In this document: positions 54,016 through 62,634 of the stretch, one piece after another
How positions within the stretch are numbered: position 1 is the stretch's first letter
How the letters are laid out: the number at the start of each line of letters is the position of its first letter
Source: an uncultured Bacilli bacterium
GTDB lineage: Bacteria > Bacillota_I > Bacilli_A > ML615J-28 > CAG-313
DNA: 64,000 nucleotides
Direction of reading: 5' to 3'
Assembly: GCA_949879765.1 (NCBI GenBank)
Contig: CATLBQ010000003.1
Coordinates: forward strand, 1-64,000
Notes under the pieces: generated by a model
The model's input: only the letters and a program-made list of their open reading frames with translations
Told to the model about the DNA's origin: nothing
Databases searched by the model: none
Position numbers and translations under genes: made by a program

Positions 54016-54951
54016 ATGAAAAAAATAATAGGTTTATGTTTAGGATTCATATGTTTGTTCACTCTTTCAGGATGTAGTTGTTCTAATTTACAAAACAAGT
54101 ATATTGTAAAAGAACATGGCATTGATATCACGATTCCCAAGGCATATCAAGATTATTTATTATATTCTACACCACTTCCTGTCATTCATTTTGATTACGA
54201 TGGTGTAAAAATTTCAAATTATTCTACCGATAATAAAATTGTTTTTGTTCAAAATGATCAATATGCTTTAAGTGATGCGTTTAAAAATCATTTAGACATG
54301 TATCAGAAAGATCAAATCATTGTAACAAGTTCAGTAGAGCAACAAAAAGATACACTTCAAGCTAGAGTAGGCAAAGATAGATTAGTTTTAGATGAAGGTA
54401 CTGTTTCTAAAGAAGAATTGATAATTGTTACATTAGAAGATGGTACAAGAGTTTCTTATTCTTATCGCACATTTGTAAGTGGAGGAAAAACATATTACGT
54501 ATATCGTTATGTAGAAAATATGATGATATATATGCATATGCCATTTATGGTGGTTAAGAAAAACAATGAGAATAGACTAGTATTACTTCCTTTACCATAT
54601 GATACCAAATATATTGTATCAGATAATATTGAATTAGATAAATTAATTGGTAAAAATGTAAAAGATCAAAATGTTGATAAATATGTGGATACAGAAGCCA
54701 AAGAGGGATACTATATTTTCTATTACCCTGATTATATCAAAAGTCAAACCACAGTATTAGAAGAGCAGATTGAAAAGACAAAGGAATGGTATGTCCGCCA
54801 TTGTAATGGTAGAATGGAAAAAGGAATGTTTTTATTTGACTATTTAGGAAATACGTTTAGTATAGATTTTAGTGTCACAAAATTAGGGTTAAATGAAACA
54901 ACATATCGCAATGAACAATTGCCTGCTTTTCAAATTTTATATATGTCATAA
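54016..54951 (+). CDS. Lipoprotein of unknown function
   Basis: A signal peptide with lipobox LSGC (lipid Cys about 20), followed by about 290 residues, rich in Lys, Asp, Tyr and beta strands, that I cannot place in a family. The start is ATG 54016, with AAAGGA inside the end of tgt; the open frame from 53992 lacks support. Cotranscription with tgt is probably only by proximity. No terminator is obvious downstream. Confidence 0.78.
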   Translation: MKKIIGLCLGFICLFTLSGCSCSNLQNKYIVKEHGIDITIPKAYQDYLLYSTPLPVIHFDYDGVKISNYSTDNKIVFVQNDQYALSDAFKNHLDMYQKDQIIVTSSVEQQKDTLQARVGKDRLVLDEGTVSKEELIIVTLEDGTRVSYSYRTFVSGGKTYYVYRYVENMMIYMHMPFMVVKKNNENRLVLLPLPYDTKYIVSDNIELDKLIGKNVKDQNVDKYVDTEAKEGYYIFYYPDYIKSQTTVLEEQIEKTKEWYVRHCNGRMEKGMFLFDYLGNTFSIDFSVTKLGLNETTYRNEQLPAFQILYMS

Positions 54952-55042
54952 AAAGATGAAAAATGTAGGATATTAATGTTAAATAAAAGAATATATCTTG
55001 ACTGATGCACTTAAAAAGCGTATAATAAAATACTAGAGACAA

Positions 55043-55622
55043 TCAAATTTTTCCTAAATGTTCACCCAATTTATTTAATAAGGATGTTTTATAATCCATT
55101 AAAGAATGGGATATCGATTCAATGTGATTGTCGCATCTTTATGTCCTAAAATTTCCGAAAGTGTTTTGACATCTATGCCGAGTTCTAAAGCGCGTGTAGC
55201 AAAAGTGTGTCTTAAAGCATGGAAATTTTTATAAGGGATTTGACAACGCTCTAGAAGACTTTGAAAGGTTCTTTGATAAGAACGACTCGATATAATATTA
55301 CCACGCTTAGTGGATAAAACATATATAGAATGATGCGTTCTTTTTTGCTCCTTTAATAAGAGAAGTAGTTCTTTAGAAAGAGGAATTGTCCGGTTGGATT
55401 GTTTTGTCTTAGGGGAATCGATATATTTTGTATATTTTCCATTTTGACAAACAAAGGACACTGTTTTGTTGATGGTTAACCAACCACGTTCAAAACCAAT
55501 ATCTGTCCAAGGCAAAGCAAGTAATTCACCTAGACGAATGCCTGTATATAAGCAAATGAGAATACCAATATAGTTCTTATGGGGATGATGTAAACAAAAA
55601 TGTTCTTTATTAGATATAACAC
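55043..55622 (-). pseudogene. Decayed tyrosine recombinase (phage/ICE-type integrase), C-terminal half
   Basis: The catalytic domain of a tyrosine integrase without its N-terminal DNA-binding parts. The first catalytic Arg lies in LYTGIRLGELLAL (read through about 55530-55580), then HALRHTFATRA and LGHKD, with the catalytic Tyr in NRY (about 55110). The frame from 55515 breaks right after that Tyr (reads PIL-stop). A one-base shift restores a normal tail (SHSLMDYKTSLLNKLGEH and a TGA at 55043-55045). So it is both 5'-truncated and frameshifted. Its 5' end abuts the next gene within a few bases. Confidence 0.85.
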
Positions 55623-55624
55623 TA

Positions 55625-56389
55625 ATGGATGGTGCCTTTTTATATGAAAATGGTGTGGGAATGTTTCAATTATTTGATGAAGAACATCGAAATACTATTT
55701 TGGAATCTAGTCAATTAGAAGTCGGTATTTTAGAAATTAAATTGACACTTGGTTATGGAAAAGGAAAAGTAAATATATATGGCAAACAAGAAGATGGAGA
55801 TTGGGAATGGGTAGATACAATAGATGTAGATGATTATGAATATCAAGAATATAGTGTTTCGTTTGATACAGGCAAACATTATCAATATTTTAGAATAGAT
55901 AATGTTTCTTTAAATGAAATACGATGTAAGAATATCTATTATAAAGGCAGTCTCTATGGAATGGAGTATATCATTAATACACAATCACGTGAATTGGTAG
56001 AAGAAAAAATAAATGACAATATTACCAAATATAAAGTCTATCGTGATATTGTAGGTGATATGAGACATGAAGGCAAACATTTTATTTTAGCAGTGCAGTA
56101 TAAGCAAAACAATCAAATTGTAGAAAATTTGCTTCCTTCGTCCATTCGCATCAATGATACATCCTACTTTGCTTTAGATGGGGATAAATCAGGAAGAAAT
56201 ATAGCTTATTTTGATTTAACTGATATTTTATATTCTGAGATGGCACTTGCAAAAAATGATTTGCTTTCAATTATGTTTACGCTAGAGCATCCAGCAGAAT
56301 ATGCGGTTTATGCGGTAGAACTATTAGAAGTATCTCTTCCACAAAAGCCAGCAATGTCTGAAGTACGATATGTGTATCAAATAGATTGA
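55625..56389 (+). CDS. Uncharacterised beta-rich protein, probably 5'-truncated
   Basis: A reading frame of 254 residues with no ribosome site before ATG 55625; the frame is open upstream only to a TGA at 55586-55588, inside the integrase remnant. The protein starts abruptly, lacks a signal peptide, and has a discoidin-like beta segment (about 35-115: GDWEWVDTIDVDDYEYQEYS, then YFRIDNVS). The lipoproteins nearby suggest it once had an exported N terminus. It may be a fragment or silent. It ends with TGA and is followed by a terminator. Confidence 0.6.
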   Translation: MDGAFLYENGVGMFQLFDEEHRNTILESSQLEVGILEIKLTLGYGKGKVNIYGKQEDGDWEWVDTIDVDDYEYQEYSVSFDTGKHYQYFRIDNVSLNEIRCKNIYYKGSLYGMEYIINTQSRELVEEKINDNITKYKVYRDIVGDMRHEGKHFILAVQYKQNNQIVENLLPSSIRINDTSYFALDGDKSGRNIAYFDLTDILYSEMALAKNDLLSIMFTLEHPAEYAVYAVELLEVSLPQKPAMSEVRYVYQID

Positions 56390-56391
56390 AT

Positions 56392-56420
56392 AAAAAACCC
56401 TTTTTAAAAAGGGTTTTTTC
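56392..56420 (+). terminator. Terminator after the 55625 gene
   Basis: AAAACCC/GGGTTTT stem extended by A-T pairs, then T6. Confidence 0.85.
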
Positions 56421-56494
56421 TCATATTCAAGTATATGATTTTTATTATTATGCGAATAGGAGACGATAAGAAAAATGTCATAAAAGATAAATAT

Positions 56495-56523
56495 TTGACT
56501 AAATTTGAATTATTTGGTATAAT
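56495..56523 (+). promoter_or_regulatory. Promoter of the unidentified leader RNA
   Basis: TTGACT (56495-56500), a 17-base spacer, TATAAT (56518-56523). The predicted start is about 56530. Confidence 0.8.
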
Positions 56524-56529
56524 TCATGC

Positions 56530-56656
56530 AGGGAAAAGCCTATATGCAAAGATAGTTTGAATAGAGAATGGGAATATCTATTCATTATTATAATATGAAA
56601 TATAAAGTATTATGTAGAGAACTCTCTTAGCAATAGGAGGGGGTTTTTTGTTTTTT
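56530..56656 (+). ncRNA. Unidentified structured leader or small RNA
   Basis: About 125 nt between a good promoter and an intrinsic terminator. Visible structure: TGCA/TGCA around GGGAAAAGCC (56527-56552 region), GAATAG/CTATTC (about 56560-56585), ATAATA/TATTAT, and a GCAA-tetraloop terminator stem (56622-56641) followed by T6. It could be a riboswitch whose terminator controls the 56815 gene, or a stand-alone small RNA. I compared it by eye with GEMM, preQ1, SAM, purine, THF and ydaO classes and found no match. Confidence 0.5.
56622..56656 (+). terminator. Terminator inside the leader of the 56815 gene
   Basis: An 8-bp stem (with two G-T pairs) closed by a GCAA tetraloop, followed by GG and T6. 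It lies 158 bases before the start codon of the secreted protein. Confidence 0.6.
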
Positions 56657-56714
56657 ATATAGATAAAAGTCATTTTTCATAAATGTTCTTTTATGTTTGA
56701 AAGGGGGGAAAATC

Positions 56715-56753
56715 ATGAGATATTATCTTATATTTTTAGTTATCGTCATCTAG
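56715..56753 (+). CDS. Possible 12-residue leader peptide
   Basis: An ATG 5 bases after AAGGGGGGAAAA opens 12 codons (MRYYLIFLVIVI) ending in TAG, 61 bases before the next start codon. The purine-rich site is strong for such a short frame. The peptide is entirely hydrophobic after MR. It may be a regulatory leader or chance. Confidence 0.35.
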   Translation: MRYYLIFLVIVI

Positions 56754-56814
56754 AAAATAATAAAGTTAAAATCAAACATTTTACAATTTAAACTAAATAG
56801 GGGAGGAAATAGAA

Positions 56815-58989
56815 ATGAAAAAAATTGTGAAAAAATTATTAACATTAACTTTATTACTAGCTTGTCTTACTTTTGTGACAGGAAAATTCGCTAATGTATT
56901 TGCGGCACCGGTAGTACCAACTGACTTTACGACGATTTCGACAAATAAAACGACCGAAATTCTTTCTAATATGGATAAGAATTTTGGAGTATTCCAATTT
57001 TCTGGTAGTACAGGATTTGTGAATATTACATTAAAAGCAACCAAAACTAGTGGGGAAGTTACTTATCCAGTAGATGCTATTCAAGTCAAAGATGCCAATT
57101 ATCAATTGATGAAAAAACTAGATGTTGCAGGATATGATATGATTGCAACTAACGATAATGTCAATAACTTAAGTGTTGAATTGCCAAAAGCAGCAAAATA
57201 TTATATAGAAATCAATTATAATACAGCTAATTTGACATCATTAACTTTAACTGTTGAGAATGCTGGGTCTTTAGCTAATATCACTGATATTAATATGTTT
57301 GATTATAATAATCCTGCGACTTTTACAGCAAATCTTATTCAACAAGGTGTAGCAGGTGATAAGGTAAAAGCAGTTTCTGTAAAACAACCTGGTAGATTTG
57401 AAATCAAAAGCACAGTTACTGGTACATTATCAAATGATTATATTTTGGCAGTATTTAAAGTAGGTAGAACTCCTCAACTTGTTTCTATTTATACAACTCG
57501 TGCAAGTTCTACAAAAACACTAGATTTGGCAACTGGTACATATTATATTGGATATTTTAATCTATCTAATCCAGCTACCATTCGTCTAGATATGACTAGA
57601 AAAGTCACTTCTTCAGTTACCAATATGTTAATGACTGATCCACGTAAAGGTTTAACAGGAAGTGAAATTACAGTCAATGAAAAAAATAGCACAACAAAGA
57701 GTTATAATCAATCATTTATTACAGAAGGATTCACGCGTTTAATTTTCATGGAAGCCACTGCACCAAGTCAATCACGTTTAGACTATAATTGGTATAGTAG
57801 TAATACTAAAGTGGCGACAGTTAGTGCATATGGTACCGTTTTAGCTTTACCAATTACAAGTTCAAGTGAAACTGTAAAAATTGTTGCGGTATACAAGAAT
57901 AATCCTGCGATTACATATATAAGAGAATTTACTATTCTTCAAGATACAAGTATTAGTATGATTGATATACCAGTATCTATGACAGCAGCAGCAGATTCTG
58001 AAATTTATATCGATTTAAGTCAAGTAGATGTACCAATTAATATATTGTCTGATTATAATTGGCGTTCTACAAAACCAGCAGATATTACAGTTACAAGTTG
58101 GGGATTAATGAAAATAGAAAAATCTGCATTAGGAAAAACAATAACTATTACAGGTTCTTATAAATATAATCCACGTGTTAGAATTGTTCTTTCTGTATTT
58201 GTTACCTTGGCTTTATCTGGATATGAAAAAGAATATAATCCTAGTCTTTGGAATGGAAAAACTCAATCTTACAATAATTGTTATGCTTATGCATTGAACA
58301 ATCAAGTATATCCTGGAACAAATAATCTTTGGCTTATGCAACAACCTGGTGAATATGCAAATAATTGGGCAACCAATTTTACAAATGAGGCTGAAATGAG
58401 AGCGGCTGTAGCAAGTGATTTTGCAAAATATAATGAAGATTTTGGGACAAATCTTGTATTTCAACCTATTGGAAAATATGACGTATGTCCTGCAGGTACA
58501 TATAAAGTAGCATTAGTAGCATATAGTAATAATTTGGATTACCATTGGTATCGTCAAGATGCAGATGGATATTGGTCTCACAAACCTGGTAGAACTGCAG
58601 TTACAAGATATGATAATAGTGGAAACCTCATTGTTGACCCAGAAACAGCAGATAGAGGTGGATATGATTTATTCTTAGGTTTCTATGCAGTGTCTGGATG
58701 GGATAATATGTATCAAGTAACTGCTTCTGGTACATTAGCTGTTTCAAAATTGCAACACCCAATTTATGGTGTAAATACAGTTCCAACTGTTTCATCTTCA
58801 TTGATGGCTCAATTGTCAGTGGGTATGACAATTGATCAAGTAGTTGATGTATTAGGTACAGCTGGTCAATCTGTAGGTAGTGGTGCGATTATCCATCAAT
58901 ATGCAACAACTGCTCAAGATAACGTTCAAATTCGCTATGCATTAAATGACAATGGTCAATATGTAGTTGCTGCGATTTTAAATAAATAA
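56815..58989 (+). CDS. Secreted protein with Ig-like region, Cys/His (papain-like) domain and BLIP/SmpA-like tail
   Basis: 724 residues with a cleavable signal peptide (about 1-31, VFA-AP). Residues 32-280 are two beta-rich domains, about 285-475 two Ig-like (Big) segments with LDYNWYSSNTKVATVSAYGT. Residues about 480-660 hold YNNCYAYAL (C489), DYHWYR (H577) and WSHKPG (H589), the Cys-His arrangement of a papain or NlpC-like amidase/peptidase group that I cannot name. The last 70 residues (LSVGMTIDQVVDVLG) resemble SmpA/BLIP-type domains. GGGGAGGA precedes the ATG. Expression probably depends on the leader RNA upstream. Confidence 0.8.
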   Translation: MKKIVKKLLTLTLLLACLTFVTGKFANVFAAPVVPTDFTTISTNKTTEILSNMDKNFGVFQFSGSTGFVNITLKATKTSGEVTYPVDAIQVKDANYQLMKKLDVAGYDMIATNDNVNNLSVELPKAAKYYIEINYNTANLTSLTLTVENAGSLANITDINMFDYNNPATFTANLIQQGVAGDKVKAVSVKQPGRFEIKSTVTGTLSNDYILAVFKVGRTPQLVSIYTTRASSTKTLDLATGTYYIGYFNLSNPATIRLDMTRKVTSSVTNMLMTDPRKGLTGSEITVNEKNSTTKSYNQSFITEGFTRLIFMEATAPSQSRLDYNWYSSNTKVATVSAYGTVLALPITSSSETVKIVAVYKNNPAITYIREFTILQDTSISMIDIPVSMTAAADSEIYIDLSQVDVPINILSDYNWRSTKPADITVTSWGLMKIEKSALGKTITITGSYKYNPRVRIVLSVFVTLALSGYEKEYNPSLWNGKTQSYNNCYAYALNNQVYPGTNNLWLMQQPGEYANNWATNFTNEAEMRAAVASDFAKYNEDFGTNLVFQPIGKYDVCPAGTYKVALVAYSNNLDYHWYRQDADGYWSHKPGRTAVTRYDNSGNLIVDPETADRGGYDLFLGFYAVSGWDNMYQVTASGTLAVSKLQHPIYGVNTVPTVSSSLMAQLSVGMTIDQVVDVLGTAGQSVGSGAIIHQYATTAQDNVQIRYALNDNGQYVVAAILNK

Positions 58990-59008
58990 AGATCCATCAT
59001 ATAATAGA

Positions 59009-59043
59009 AGAGGTGATATGAAAATATCATCTCTTTTTCTTTT
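59009..59043 (+). terminator. Terminator after the secreted Cys/His protein
   Basis: An 11-bp stem with a GAAA tetraloop (59009-59034), then TTTTCTTTT. Confidence 0.85.
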
Positions 59044-59083
59044 AGTCATAGTTGAATTTATTTTTTCATAAAATGAATGGGTG

Positions 59084-60193
59084 ATGATCTTGAAAAAACA
59101 TAAGATAGATTATAGTATTTTAATTGTAGTACTCCTTTTGGTTGTTTTTGGCCTTTTTATGGTCTATAGTGCAAGTAATATTGTGGCACTATACAAATAT
59201 AATGATAAAGCTTATTTTTTGAAAAGACAATGCATTTTTGCCCTCGTTGGGGTAGCGCTTATGTTTTTAGTGATTCATTTAGATATTCGAAAAGTATTTC
59301 AAGCAACAACAATCATCTATATCATCTCTTTGGTTCTCCTTGTTTTGGTATTGATACCTGGAATTGGAAGGGTCAGAGGTGGAGCAAGATCTTGGATTGG
59401 CATAGGTTCTTTTTCTATTCAACCATCAGAATTTATGAAATTATCGATAATTCTGCTTTTATCGAAATACTTATCACGACATCACAAAGATTTGCAAAAA
59501 CCATGGCCATTTATTCAAGTATTATTTTTAATTATTTCTTCGTTTGGTTTAATCATGTTACAACCTGATTTTGGTACAGGACTTGTCCTCGTTTTATCTA
59601 GTATCTTGTTGCTTTTTAATGCAGGGGGGAAATGGAAGTATTTTTTGATTTTAATTGGACTAGGTGTAGTGGGACTGATTGCTTTGATTGCTAGTGCTCC
59701 TTACCGATTGACGCGTATTTTTGCTTTTTTAGATCCGTGGAGTGATCCCTTAGGTAGTGGATTTCAAGGCATTCAAGCTTTATTTGCGATTGCTCCAAGT
59801 GGCCTTTTTGGCCTAGGATACAATAAGAGTATGCAAAAACATTTTTTCTTGCCAGAACCACAAAATGATTTTATCTTTGCGATTGTTTGTGAAGAATTAG
59901 GATTAATTGGTGGTGCGATTTTACTAGGATTATTTTTGTTCTTATGTATTAAAATGGTCAAAATCTCTGTTAATGTTGATCAGTTATATTTAAAATTTTT
60001 ATCGCTTGGAATTGGTTTATCTTTATTTGTACAAGTCTTTATCAATATAGGTGTAGTCATTGGTTTACTACCTGTTACAGGAATTACGTTACCCATTATT
60101 TCTTATGGTGGATCGAGTTTGGTGTTAACCCTTGTATTTTTAGGTTTAGTCATCAATATTAGTCAATATACAGAGCAAGGAATGGTGGATTAA
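59084..60193 (+). CDS. ftsW: SEDS-family glycosyltransferase FtsW (or SpoVE/RodA type)
   Basis: A ten-helix membrane protein that polymerises lipid II into glycan strands with a class B PBP partner. GGARSWIGIGSFSIQPSEFMK, QPDFGTGLV, FLDPWSDPLGSGFQ (catalytic Asp), PEPQNDFIFA and LPVTGITLPIISYGGSS are SEDS signatures. Being next to murG and murB it is the division-cluster FtsW; SpoVE is the alternative in a spore former. The start is unclear: GTG 59081, ATG 59084 or TTG 59090 after GGGTGA; no strong ribosome site. It shares one base with murG. Confidence 0.92.
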   Translation: MILKKHKIDYSILIVVLLLVVFGLFMVYSASNIVALYKYNDKAYFLKRQCIFALVGVALMFLVIHLDIRKVFQATTIIYIISLVLLVLVLIPGIGRVRGGARSWIGIGSFSIQPSEFMKLSIILLLSKYLSRHHKDLQKPWPFIQVLFLIISSFGLIMLQPDFGTGLVLVLSSILLLFNAGGKWKYFLILIGLGVVGLIALIASAPYRLTRIFAFLDPWSDPLGSGFQGIQALFAIAPSGLFGLGYNKSMQKHFFLPEPQNDFIFAIVCEELGLIGGAILLGLFLFLCIKMVKISVNVDQLYLKFLSLGIGLSLFVQVFINIGVVIGLLPVTGITLPIISYGGSSLVLTLVFLGLVINISQYTEQGMVD

Positions 60194-61263
60194 TGGCATC
60201 AATTGTATTTGCTGGGGGAGGCACATTAGGACATATTTATCCAGCTCTTTCATTTATTCAACAAGTAAAGCAAACGTATCCTCATATACAGATTATCTTT
60301 TTTGCTACTCAAAAAGAAAAAGACTTAGATATCTTAAAACATCATGAATGTATTGATGAAATATATTATTTTCATGTTTATGGTATACCCAAAAATGTGA
60401 TGAAATTGCCTAAAAATTGTCTAGTAAATTATCGCTGTTATCAACAAATGAAAAAATTGATTCTTCAAAAGTCCGTGTTACTATCTATTGGTATGGGGGG
60501 ATATGTCAGTGGTATTAGTATATTGGCAAGTCAAGCTTGTCATATTCCAACTCTTGTGCATGAGCAAAATAGTATTGTTGGATTTGCCAATCGCTTAGTA
60601 CTACGAAAGGTAGATAAAATATTCACAACCTTTCCAAATACCAATATTCCTTCAAAATATACCAATAAAGTAGTTTGTATAGGCAATCCTAGATATGATG
60701 TTGCCTTAGAGGCTCCAGAGTCTTGTTATCAGGCAAAATCTAATATTCTCATTACTTCAGGAAGTCTCGGCTCTGCTTGCATCAATCAAGAAGCCATTGC
60801 CTTTTTAAATGATGAAATTTCTCATATGTATACAACTACTCTCATTACAGGAAAAAAGTATTATCAACAAGTCAAAGAACAATTAAAACCAGGATATCAT
60901 TACCAAGTTTTACCCTATACATCACAGATGTTGACATTACTCAAACAAGCAGGAATTGTTGTTTCTAGGGCAGGGTCTACCACTTTATTTGAAATACTCG
61001 GTACAAAGAGTGTATCCATTGTGGTTCCATCACCACATGTTACAAAAAATCATCAATATTTTAATGCTAAAAATTTTTCAGAACAACAATTGCTCTTTTT
61101 AGTAGATGAGAAAAAGTTAACTCAAGAAGGATTATTGGCATGGATAATAAAACTAGAACAACAGTATGATACGATAAAGCACAATTTAAATCGTTATTCT
61201 CCACCACCTGTTGTGCAGACATTCATGAAACATATTGAAGTTTATTTGAAAAAGGAGGAATAA
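60193..61263 (+). CDS. murG: UDP-GlcNAc:undecaprenyl-PP-MurNAc-pentapeptide GlcNAc transferase
   Basis: Makes lipid II from lipid I at the inner membrane face. The N-terminal loop reads GGGTLGHIYP (usually GGTGGHxxP, so slightly divergent). MGGYVSG, HEQNSIVGFANR, ITSGSLGS and SRAGSTTLFEI (nucleotide binding) follow. 356 residues is typical. The ATG overlaps the ftsW stop (TAATG). Confidence 0.95.
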   Translation: MASIVFAGGGTLGHIYPALSFIQQVKQTYPHIQIIFFATQKEKDLDILKHHECIDEIYYFHVYGIPKNVMKLPKNCLVNYRCYQQMKKLILQKSVLLSIGMGGYVSGISILASQACHIPTLVHEQNSIVGFANRLVLRKVDKIFTTFPNTNIPSKYTNKVVCIGNPRYDVALEAPESCYQAKSNILITSGSLGSACINQEAIAFLNDEISHMYTTTLITGKKYYQQVKEQLKPGYHYQVLPYTSQMLTLLKQAGIVVSRAGSTTLFEILGTKSVSIVVPSPHVTKNHQYFNAKNFSEQQLLFLVDEKKLTQEGLLAWIIKLEQQYDTIKHNLNRYSPPPVVQTFMKHIEVYLKKEE

Positions 61264-61266
61264 AAC

Positions 61267-62169
61267 TTGTTGGTATCATTTATAACATATATACATCAAT
61301 TTCAACTAGGGGATATTGTAACACATAAATCCTTTAAAGATTTAACTACGCTTAAAATTGGGGGTCAAATCAAGTGTTTATATATGCCTCATACGTTAGA
61401 CCATTTGATACAAGCTATGAAATATATTTTGGAAAAACAATTGCCCTATTTTATTATTGGGAAAGGTTCAAATATTTTAGCTAGTGATGAACCTTTTGAA
61501 TCCATTGTGATTTCACTTGAATATTTGAATCGTATAGTTGAATTAAAGCCTGGTGTATTTCAAGTTGAAGCAGGAGTAACAGGCGCTTATTTGGCTACGC
61601 ATTTATCTAAACTAGGCTATACTAAAATGGAATTTTTATCGACAATTCCTGGTTCTATTGGTGGATTGATTTATATGAATGCAGGGGCATATCATCAAGA
61701 AATTGCTGATTTGATTCAAGAAGTGACTTATTTAGAAGATGGCAAACTCAAGACATATAGTCCAAAAGACTGTCAATTTGGCTATCGGAAAAGCATATTT
61801 CAAGAAAAACAGGGTGTTATCATTGAAGCTATTTTTGGTGTAGATAAAGCGGTTTTGGCACAGTTACCTTTAGAAAAAATGATTACATATAAAAAAAATA
61901 GAAAGGAAACACAGCCAATTGGCCAATATACTGCAGGGTCTACTTTTAAAAATACACCAACTAAGAAGGCATGGGAGGTCATTGATACGCTCGGCCTTAG
62001 GGGCTATGCGGTGCACGATGCAAGAATTAGTTATAAGCATGCTAATTTTTTAGTAAATGAAAATGAAGCCACCTTTCAAGATATGATAGATTTGATTGAA
62101 TTTATTCAACAAAAAGCGCTACATGAAAAGCATATTCAATTAGAATGTGAATGGGTAATCCTACGATAA
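61267..62169 (+). CDS. murB: UDP-N-acetylenolpyruvoylglucosamine reductase
   Basis: The FAD/NADPH enzyme that makes UDP-MurNAc. TTLKIGGQIK, IGKGSNILASDE (FAD), STIPGSIGGLIYMNAGAY, FGYRKSIF (catalytic Arg region), YTAGSTFKNT (catalytic Ser) and a final LECEW (Glu) are present. The start is TTG 61267, fixed by AAGGAGG at 61252-61258 with an 8-base gap. 300 residues matches the short MurB type of Gram-positives. Third gene of the ftsW-murG-murB operon. Confidence 0.94.
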   Translation: MLVSFITYIHQFQLGDIVTHKSFKDLTTLKIGGQIKCLYMPHTLDHLIQAMKYILEKQLPYFIIGKGSNILASDEPFESIVISLEYLNRIVELKPGVFQVEAGVTGAYLATHLSKLGYTKMEFLSTIPGSIGGLIYMNAGAYHQEIADLIQEVTYLEDGKLKTYSPKDCQFGYRKSIFQEKQGVIIEAIFGVDKAVLAQLPLEKMITYKKNRKETQPIGQYTAGSTFKNTPTKKAWEVIDTLGLRGYAVHDARISYKHANFLVNENEATFQDMIDLIEFIQQKALHEKHIQLECEWVILR

Positions 62170-62221
62170 GCCCATTCTTTTTTTTGCAAATGACATATTC
62201 TAATAAGGGAGGAAAGAGAAT

Positions 62222-62632
62222 ATGCAAAATCACATTAATTATTTTGATCTCAATCATTTGAATCAAGAACTCGCAAATAACCAAAGGGCAAGTGTTAAGT
62301 TTGCATTAGCTGTAGATGGCTTGTCAAAAGGAAATATGGATGTAGCTTTATATGATCCTTTTGCCAATTATGTAGCGAAGAAATTGGATGACAAAGACCC
62401 TAAAGTATTACTTAGAGCGTTCTTGTTTGCTATGATTGATTTGCAACTATATCTAGATGTTCATCCAGATGATGTTGTAGTGAAAGAACTTTTCAATAAA
62501 TATTTAGAAGAGTTTAGAAAAATGAAAGAAGAAATTGAGAGAAAGGAAGGCCCACTCACCTTAGATTCCAAATACAATTTAACTAAAAATTGGGTTTGGG
62601 AATGCAAATGGCCTTTTGCGGGGGAGAAATAA
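62222..62632 (+). CDS. cotJB: CotJB-type spore coat protein with N-terminal extension
   Basis: The C-terminal half (about 55-134) has the CotJB pattern: FAMIDLQLYLDVHPDD, ELFNKYLEEFRKMKEE, YGPL-like KEGPLTL and a Trp-rich WVWECKWPFAG end. The first 50 residues (GLSKGNMDVALYDPFANYVAKK) are extra compared with the roughly 90-residue B. subtilis protein and recall the GNxxxxLYDPYKNY segment seen near such genes in clostridia. GGGAGGAAAG precedes the ATG. It is coupled to cotJC. Its presence argues for sporulation. Confidence 0.8.
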   Translation: MQNHINYFDLNHLNQELANNQRASVKFALAVDGLSKGNMDVALYDPFANYVAKKLDDKDPKVLLRAFLFAMIDLQLYLDVHPDDVVVKELFNKYLEEFRKMKEEIERKEGPLTLDSKYNLTKNWVWECKWPFAGEK

Positions 62633-62634
62633 TC

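Noticed and set aside
56530..56600. Leader resembling a cyclic-di-GMP (GEMM) riboswitch because of GGGAAAA and TGCAAAG
   Set aside because: The hairpin that must separate these two segments is missing (only about 6 bases lie between), and the downstream tetraloop-receptor half is absent.
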